Shown here in pieces: positions 59,001-64,000 of a stretch of DNA of 64,000 nucleotides; positions within the stretch are counted from its first letter, which is position 1; every line of letters begins with the position of its first letter. The stretch spans positions 540,782,335 to 540,846,334 of the forward strand of contig NC_081412.1 in NCBI RefSeq assembly GCF_030272615.1, given 5' to 3'. A program made the position numbers and the translations under genes. Source of the DNA: Cryptomeria japonica (taxonomy: Eukaryota; Streptophyta; Pinopsida; Cupressales; Cupressaceae). Under the pieces are notes generated by a model. It worked only from the letters and a program-made list of their open reading frames with translations, ran no database searches and was not told where the DNA came from.

Positions 59001-59525
59001 GATGTGGCGCTTGCAATCTTTTTCTCTTTTCACATAATACTCTGCTGCACTTTCTTTGGTGATTTCCATGTAAACAGGTGCAGGAGGTATTTTGAAGACC
59101 TTCTCGATTGTATCCGCATCAAGACGAATTATGGCTTCACCATCATCATTTTTTATGACTCTTGACTCTTTGTCAAAATGATGGGCGCATGCAAGAACAA
59201 ATTCAGGTTCTAGGGCAGCCACTGGGAAAGAAGACGCATGATGGATATGGCTGTCCAACAGCCGCTGCAAGTTGTTATCCTGTGGATCTTCTACCCTGTG
59301 AATGAATTTTGCCATATCAACATGCCCTATTTCTGTGTCCCTGATGCGATCCAATGGCGAGGAGACCTGGGAAGGTGTAACCTCATTCTGGTATTTATCA
59401 TATTTGTATTTCATTTTCTTTGGAGTTGGCGATGCCGGCAAATCTGACATTGATTGCGAACCTGGAATGCTGTGATGAAGACTTAAAAGGGTTAAGGCCA
59501 CATCATAATCAGCTGCAAATATCAT
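56094..59525 (-). CDS. Large uninterrupted ORF, mobile-element-type globular domain plus coiled coil (1143 codons)
   Basis: I place the start at the ATG at 59525 (MIFAADYDVALTLL). The frame is open a further 116 codons upstream, but that part is translated motif-array DNA (SHFHENDYPGYSHF...), so it is probably leader. Residues about 100-330 form a globular region with AIIRLDADTIEKVFKIPPAP, a Trp-rich block (HINRWIHEP, SRWAKLYRCDFKWEIGD), and MFIRQSHHISWGEIISDALC. This resembles plant mobile-element-associated domains and the N-terminal part of gypsy ORF3 at 25.8-24.5 kb. A basic and acidic, Ser/Pro-rich middle follows, with a possible nuclear signal TPKRKKK. The last third is coiled coil (LLAKKDKLEEENRQLMAAIN; IMSKLETIEEKLDQTSNTF). 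No enzymatic motif, signal peptide or membrane helix is seen. The absence of stops contrasts with the decay around it. Likely part of a retroelement; function unknown. Confidence 0.75.
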   Translation of the reverse strand: MIFAADYDVALTLLSLHHSIPGSQSMSDLPASPTPKKMKYKYDKYQNEVTPSQVSSPLDRIRDTEIGHVDMAKFIHRVEDPQDNNLQRLLDSHIHHASSFPVAALEPEFVLACAHHFDKESRVIKNDDGEAIIRLDADTIEKVFKIPPAPVYMEITKESAAEYYVKREKDCKRHINRWIHEPRPSFSRWAKLYRCDFKWEIGDTITLLSRMLGLEHSNVFEPWMYQFIMFIRQSHHISWGEIISDALCEQLAAVPTTMTFFMNSYLVYLAASLRHFPGLSTKGDRSLIPVWEYYDQLPLKPSRLHFRRVQDAFFGYFMCQFDMDLRNKRVSDEAWVKVSEYGCLFLQFPTFTYMRIGCYDGQPYMLPRYPTDRIILMELGRQIMAVHTLQSARHKVGMGISSTNPLKIGRYSLVTSVKAKAMEVELQEIKLKRFKPRADFDYRGMKEKIKKSFVHVHRIEDIWADLRIEAEVLKMDYCRLTVEQIVDLNLADIPQGMIDDGRILDPEYTSRRVEEAPLPLIQWSHKECVSILDRFQPILANTNAWLKSNAVRLIKMKVGKEDDSTGPLGRKSEIQIDNKEGASSSSTRIKLRVSRAVVLPPEETTTRGKEKSRFHVRVIDLDNPEEGQQSDDAPKSPVSDTPHEVIPPVSIETPLSPPDLLIDESPQNAVPISAYGPSPEQQRESVLEVPEDNPTCIQLSEIDTSTSGFEEFMRQSSCPLVTEQNIVAIQTDIPPRVTTVIQTETASPLPTAVTGSELMTLPPWLSSFTPKRKKKEISPDAFDYQQLKQSRSKVAKKAKTISRVTVDSNKMKVAEIVEPIADKPLDEMSAADYKVTRVELGKQTHEVIKHDAQFSVASLVQRCDDLLAKKDKLEEENRQLMAAINKITKPAAEGSNSIGSSGSQESIRGVERAAQKVQALDSWIDHLHDQCVQVIKDIFQIMSKLETIEEKLDQTSNTFKKNLESVEKSLAIWRTMPQQQLSILQEHTIISSRVMYLEYEELMENKTLVLKSLIEEISDARRFRNEVYQGIVSHCERASCNIVSQDGELIPEEEVLADLQMRIHGEWRSEQFSAVSIQALMKHQAFLHEIQSILDRDNSALLRCHDTIVKTMVVAKNTHEPNPEELQASIRKFQGFMSSQKAT

Positions 59526-61560
59526 TCTTTCTTTTTTCAAATGGGTAAAACTTCGATCTCTGAATTTCACGGTTTTGTGAGAAGAAGAGAGAAGACATGT
59601 AGAAATGGGAAAATCTTGACTTTGACCAATTTCGGATCTTGGGGGAATTTTCGCAAGTATACAAGTTGGAAAGTACATACATGCAATCGGGATTTTAAAA
59701 CCCGAATACAAGTATACTTGTAAATTCGAAAATGGAGAAACGGATGAAAAATGGGATTTTGACTTGCGGGAAATGATGGAAATGGAAAGTGCGGATATGG
59801 GGAACGTGAATGGATAGAAATGGGAATATCCAGGATAGTCATTTTCATGAAAATGGGAAGATCTTTTCAACATGTAATCCGGTTTTCAAAACACGAATTT
59901 GCAAGAGAGAGGTATTTCACATTTTTCAAGCTTGGAAATTTAACCAAAAATGATTAAATTTCTCAACCGTAAGGGAAGAACAACAATTTCCAGCGAACTT
60001 GTAATCGAGATTAAAAATCCCGAATACTAGCTAAGATGGAATTTTGAGAAGAATAATGCAATTTAACAATTGCATTTCAAAGGGAAGATTTGTTTCATGA
60101 AAACCAATTTTAAGGGAAGAACAACACATGTGAAGAATGCAATTAATAACAAAAAATGAAGAAAACATGAAAATAAAAAGAAGAGAAGAAAGGAAGAACA
60201 TACCTTGATTGGAAAATCAAAATGCTTCTCCAACAATGCAATACTTCTTGAGATGAAGAAGCAAAACTGAACTTTTAAACCCTTATCACGTTTTTGTGAA
60301 AATGCCCCCAAAAATGGTAGCAATCTTAAACTTGCAAGAGTAAAATGCCAATGAAAGTGTTCATTTCAAGTTTGTTGCAGCAAAACGATTAAGGTATTTG
60401 CTAAAGCAATAATACCAAAGGTGTTTGAAGAGGTATCAATGCCAAAAAACGCAGCCAAGAGAGTCACGTTTTTGTGAAAAAACGTGGCATTCATTACACA
60501 TTCAATGCACCATTAAATGGTGCGAACCTGCTCTTACCCTCCACGCCTTAGGAAGAAAGGCCAAAACGATTTAGGAGTGTGGGCAACATTGAAGATTTAA
60601 CCGCTCAAATCGTGGCATTCATGAGGCACGTTAAAAAAAAACGCAGTTGCTGTTTCTTAGGGTAAAAACCAGCGGATTTGTCTTTGAAATGGCATGATAG
60701 ATGTCAAAAAATGCAAGAAGATAGGATGCAAACTCAAAACGCCCCCATCATCCAACGATTCATCCACGAATTTCGCCTTGAAAAAGTCCAAAATCGCTTC
60801 ATTCTTGCATTTCGGGTTTTGAAAAATGAATGACAAGTTCGATTTTCTTCAAAAGGAAGCAAATCGGGTTTTAAACATAAAATGACAAGTTCGATTTTCT
60901 CCTTTTTCCTTTTCATGCTCAAAATCGGGTTTTAAATATAAAACAACAAGTTTAAAATTTCACTTTTTCACTCATTAAGCCAAAATCGGGTTTTTTTGGA
61001 CAAATAACAAGTTTAAAAATTGTCAAAAATGAACTTTATGTTAAAATCGGGTTTTAAAAGACAAACTGCAAGTTTAAAAATACTTGTAAGGGGGAAATAA
61101 AATCCCTACAACAAGTATTAAACACTTGCACACATGTAATGGGGATTTAAAATCCCTATTACATGTAAAACCCATTAAAGTAGGGGTTTTTTGGACAAAC
61201 TGCAAGTTTACTTGCAGTTGAGCTAAAAAACCCCTATTTTAACTAAAAATGACCAAAAAACAACAAAAAGATAAAAACATTAAATGGGAAACTTAAAATA
61301 AATTACAAGTGACATATTTGAAATAAAAAATGCACATGTAAGTGATCAAAAATTCCCCTACAAAGACCACAACAATGAATATCATTAAAACTTGCATTTT
61401 GAAGAAAATTCTCCACCTGCAGTCTGGGTTTTAAAACCCGAAATTGAAGGAAAGGCATGGCAAACGAACCCAGAATTGGACGAAATTTGAAACGTAGTTC
61501 GAGAATGGACTGAGGATTAAGCTAGTCCAAGGATTAGTCAAAATTTCGCCTCGGGAAGCG
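59526..61560 (-). other. Upstream region of the large ORF: possible leader intron and motif array
   Basis: A consensus 5' splice site, AATCAAG|GTATGT, lies on the minus strand at about 60203, with a candidate acceptor before the start codon (around 59560). This would give a leader intron of about 640 bp. From 59640 to 61440 the words CGGGTTTTAAAA and ACTTGTAA / CAAGTTTAAAA recur many times, densest as a degenerate tandem repeat of about 70 bp at 60840-61090. No TATA box or LTR edge was identified. Confidence 0.45.
60840..61090 (-). repeat. Degenerate repeat of about 70 bp (ATCGGGTTTTAAA...CAAGTTTAAAA)
   Basis: Four to five units, each AAATCGGGTTTTAAA, a short spacer with ACAA, then CAAGTT(T/C)(A/G)A. 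Related words continue on both sides. Confidence 0.7.
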
Positions 61561-62532
61561 TGTCATAGAGTAATAATTTTCATTTTTCATAAAAATTCCA
61601 TCGTAGTGGTCCTTCATTTTTGGGAACAAAAATGAGGACAACACAATACATTAATAATATCACAGTATAATTGCCTAAACTAGAGGGTGCATCCAAGAGT
61701 CAGGAAACTGTTTAATGAGTTAACAATAATATCTAGTTAGAAGTGAAGCTCTTCATTAAGGGCTATTTGGAGAGGGATGAATGCAAGAGAAGACAAACCA
61801 AGTTGTAAATAAATAAATCAAAAAGATTAGTCACCAGTGGGTAAGATGGAAGGGACCTGACTGTTCAAGGAAGCCGATCCCTATGAAAAGACACCACCCT
61901 TATGGTCATTCGATGGGAATAAATAGCAGGGATGTGAGGACTCCAGGGGGCATGGATGATTTTATTCTTATATTGAATTCAAATTAAGAACTCAGATTGA
62001 GCCACAGTGTCATGAAGGCAATAGACGCATGAACAACCAATGTATCATCAGGAGCAGCACATTGAAGAAGCTAACCGCATGAGCATAAGATCCTGAACAG
62101 AGACACTGATCCAATACAGGCAAATGCAAGATTTCTGTTCGTATGAATACATTACTCATAATCTGAAACAGAGATAAAATATTGAAGTTCTGATTCTCTC
62201 TTCGCACATCCAATTCCATTGTTATTTTGTATATATACCACTGCAAATCAGTTACTCCTAGTTAGTCCTACTTATAAAAGGGAGGTTCAATTCGTAGGGG
62301 AACTTGAAGAAATATATCAGGAAACATATACTAAGCAGTCTAATAAGCTCAAATCCTAAATTCTAGAAGTCAGAATATATATCAGATCTCTCTTGGGACA
62401 AATTAGCAGAACTCATATCAGACCTTTGGCGGATATCATGTATATTATATCAGTTATTTCTTTTCTGTGCATAAGGTTCACTAAATTGCTAATTGAATAG
62501 AGATATGCTTGAATTATCAAAGGGGATGTAAT
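61561..62532. other. Unassigned DNA
   Basis: No domain or repeat recognised. A plus-strand CTTATAAAAGGG near 62271 resembles a TATA box and may belong to the LTR-like sequence that follows. Confidence 0.35.
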
Positions 62533-62739
62533 TGTGATGTCCCAGCCTAAAATGTTGCAGTGGTGCGGATTCTCACTGGGCGTATACGTGGGGCTGGGAC
62601 CCACCCACGATCGGGCAGCCACGTGTCCACAAGGGGCCTGACTTGCACTTGCACTATGGTGGGAAATAAACCCCACTCTTAATGCTGGTGGATGCCATTC
62701 ACCACAAGTATGGGCTTTTAGTGTAGTGGTTGCCTTGCT
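62533..62739 (+). mobile_element. LTR-like end followed by a copia-type primer site
   Basis: Starts TGTGATGTCCCAGCC and is followed at 62740-62751 by TGGTATCAAAGC, one base from the tRNA-Met copia site. The expected CA end is lacking (CTTGCT precedes the site), so the true LTR edges are uncertain. A short frame after it (ARMKDGRLLTTFLPAS) may be a gag start. Confidence 0.4.
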
Positions 62740-63149
62740 TGGTATCAAAGCTTTGATTCTGCCAGCCTGAGGGTAGAAGTCAGTTGCTTCAGTTGCCGAT
62801 TACATCAATGGCTAGAATGAAGGATGGAAGATTATTAACTACCTTCCTTCCAGCTTCACCAGTGAAGGAAAAGGTACCTAGCTAGGAGAAAATAACGAAG
62901 GGCCTTGCAAGGTTAAGAGAAATACAACAACAAAACAATCGAGAATTGCAACATTTTGATGATTCACATTTAAGGAAATTTGGGTACTCAAAGGTTTCAT
63001 CTCCATCTACAAGGACAATTAAGAAACCTCATTCCATGGCAACAAATGATGCAATTATGAGCAGCTACTATAAGTATTGCTCCCTTCCTAAGAAGATATG
63101 TGACCTCCTTTACACAATTTATGGGTGCACCCGAAGAGGATGATGATGA

Positions 63150-63898
63150 TTTGGTACCTGTAGGTTCAAATCAACAGTGTAAGAGGAAAGATTATTCCAA
63201 TGAAGTATGCAAAAATCTACATGAATAGTTTGATAAACATGCAAATCTGGTTATGTAAAGTTATTTCAATTTCAATTAAAGAACAAGTTATGAACTATGA
63301 ATGCTATATATGGATATGAGGAATTATGTCAATGTCTAATAATTCTGATCGGTGCCTTTACAATTATACCATTAACACAATGCTGATTATCGGTTCAAAA
63401 ACCCCCGATAGCATATTGTAATATCATAATATAATGACTGATCAATATAATGAATCAGTTCATATAAACACCGATGATTCAAAGTGCACGATGTATATAA
63501 TCCAACCGGTGCATTTGTTAACCAATGTTAATGCCAAATGAAGCGGTGTATTCATTAAACCCGATAACAAATATGCCCGATATAATTAAGCCCGATAACA
63601 GATGTGAATCGGTGCCAATGTTTATGCACCCGATAGCAAGTATGTATCGGCGAATTTAACCCGATAACTTATAGCATTTAATATGCTATCGGGTTAATAC
63701 CCCGATAGCATATTAATGCCAATTAACAATTGACATTAATATGCTATCGGGTTGTTAGCCCGATAGCATAATGATAAGCAATGTTTGTACAATCCGATAA
63801 TCATATGCAATATAAATCAGACATGAAGCATGTAGATAAATAATAGAACAAGGAAGGTTAGGAAGATCTTATCTTGCATAAGCTACCATGCATTAACA
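63150..63898 (-). mobile_element. Minus-strand copia 3' LTR with CCGATAGCATA hairpins
   Basis: On the minus strand the PPT GCTAAGAGGGAG (63899-63910) is followed by TGTTAATGCATGG, the same junction as element B. The LTR body (63340-63800) is filled with direct and inverted copies of CCCGATAGCATA / TATGCTATCGGG. The far end was not defined (about 63150-63340). The element's interior would lie beyond the right edge of the window. Confidence 0.65.
63701..63751. repeat. Perfect 18-bp hairpin in the LTR
   Basis: CCCGATAGCATATTAATG (63701-63718) is the exact reverse complement of 63734-63751, with a 15-base loop. Further copies of the half-site flank it on both sides. Confidence 0.9.
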
Positions 63899-64000
63899 CT
63901 CCCTCTTAGCTTTGGAAGATAGATAAGGCAACCTGCATCACATTTCCTTTTCATAACTAAGATAATGTCAGTCAGCAAAAATCATTTATACATGAGAAGT

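Noticed and set aside
59526..59873. N-terminal extension of the large ORF (116 codons upstream of the chosen start)
   Set aside because: It translates the same CGGGTTTTAAAA/ACTTGTAA word array found in the non-coding leader and has no protein-like pattern; the start at 59525 is preferred.

Overview
The window looks like a piece of a very large, AT-rich plant nuclear genome made almost wholly of nested transposable elements. No complete conserved host gene, rRNA, tRNA or CRISPR array was recognised. Copia LTRs with initiator-tRNA-Met primer sites, long LTR families, hAT relics with plant-type BED fingers and a processed copy of a plant DCN1-like gene point to a seed plant. A conifer fits best, but that is inference.

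Layout. 1.6-3.9 kb: a hAT transposase pseudogene split by a solo LTR (1648-2903) and cut at 3890 by a 367-bp LTR (family C). Just inside C sits element D1 (4289-11810, TSD CTATC), which carries a 45-bp-class tandem array and is itself interrupted by non-autonomous copia element A (7146-11803, TSD ATCAA). Element A carries a DCN1-like retrocopy. 11.8-13.8 kb: a tandem repeat and a second, deleted hAT element. 13.8-19.6 kb: mostly unassigned, with two exon-like segments near 17.1-17.8 kb. 19.6-21.8 kb: LTR/leader of family E with hairpin repeats.

21.8-36.2 kb: copia element B (LTR, PBS, gag), whose gag is split by a structurally complete 9.7-kb Ty3/gypsy element on the minus strand (22859-32566, TSD CTATT). 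This gypsy element has gag-pol plus an extra third ORF after integrase. B continues with the rest of gag, an RNase H tail, a repeat array, PPT and LTR. A second PBS and gag copy follow and break off 26 nt into the same gypsy insertion. 36.4-39.0 kb: gypsy gag and copia gag relics. 39.9-44.0 kb: LTR-like DNA, an LTR with matching inverted ends (41372-42558) and the 3' end of another retroelement. 44.0-49.6 kb: unassigned DNA with frame-compatible exon-like segments at 46.8-47.2 kb.

49.6-53.6 kb: element D2 (TSD ACCTC), containing a family E solo LTR (TSD GTATA), a family C solo LTR (TSD TTCTG) and an unidentified coding fragment. 56.1-59.5 kb, minus strand: the largest intact gene, an uninterrupted 1143-codon ORF. 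It has the same layout as the third ORF of the gypsy element: an N-terminal globular domain resembling plant mobile-element proteins, a low-complexity linker and a C-terminal coiled coil. It is flanked by unusual motif arrays and is the best candidate for something undescribed. 62.5-63.9 kb: LTR-like sequence with a copia-type PBS, and a minus-strand copia LTR rich in CCGATAGCATA hairpins.
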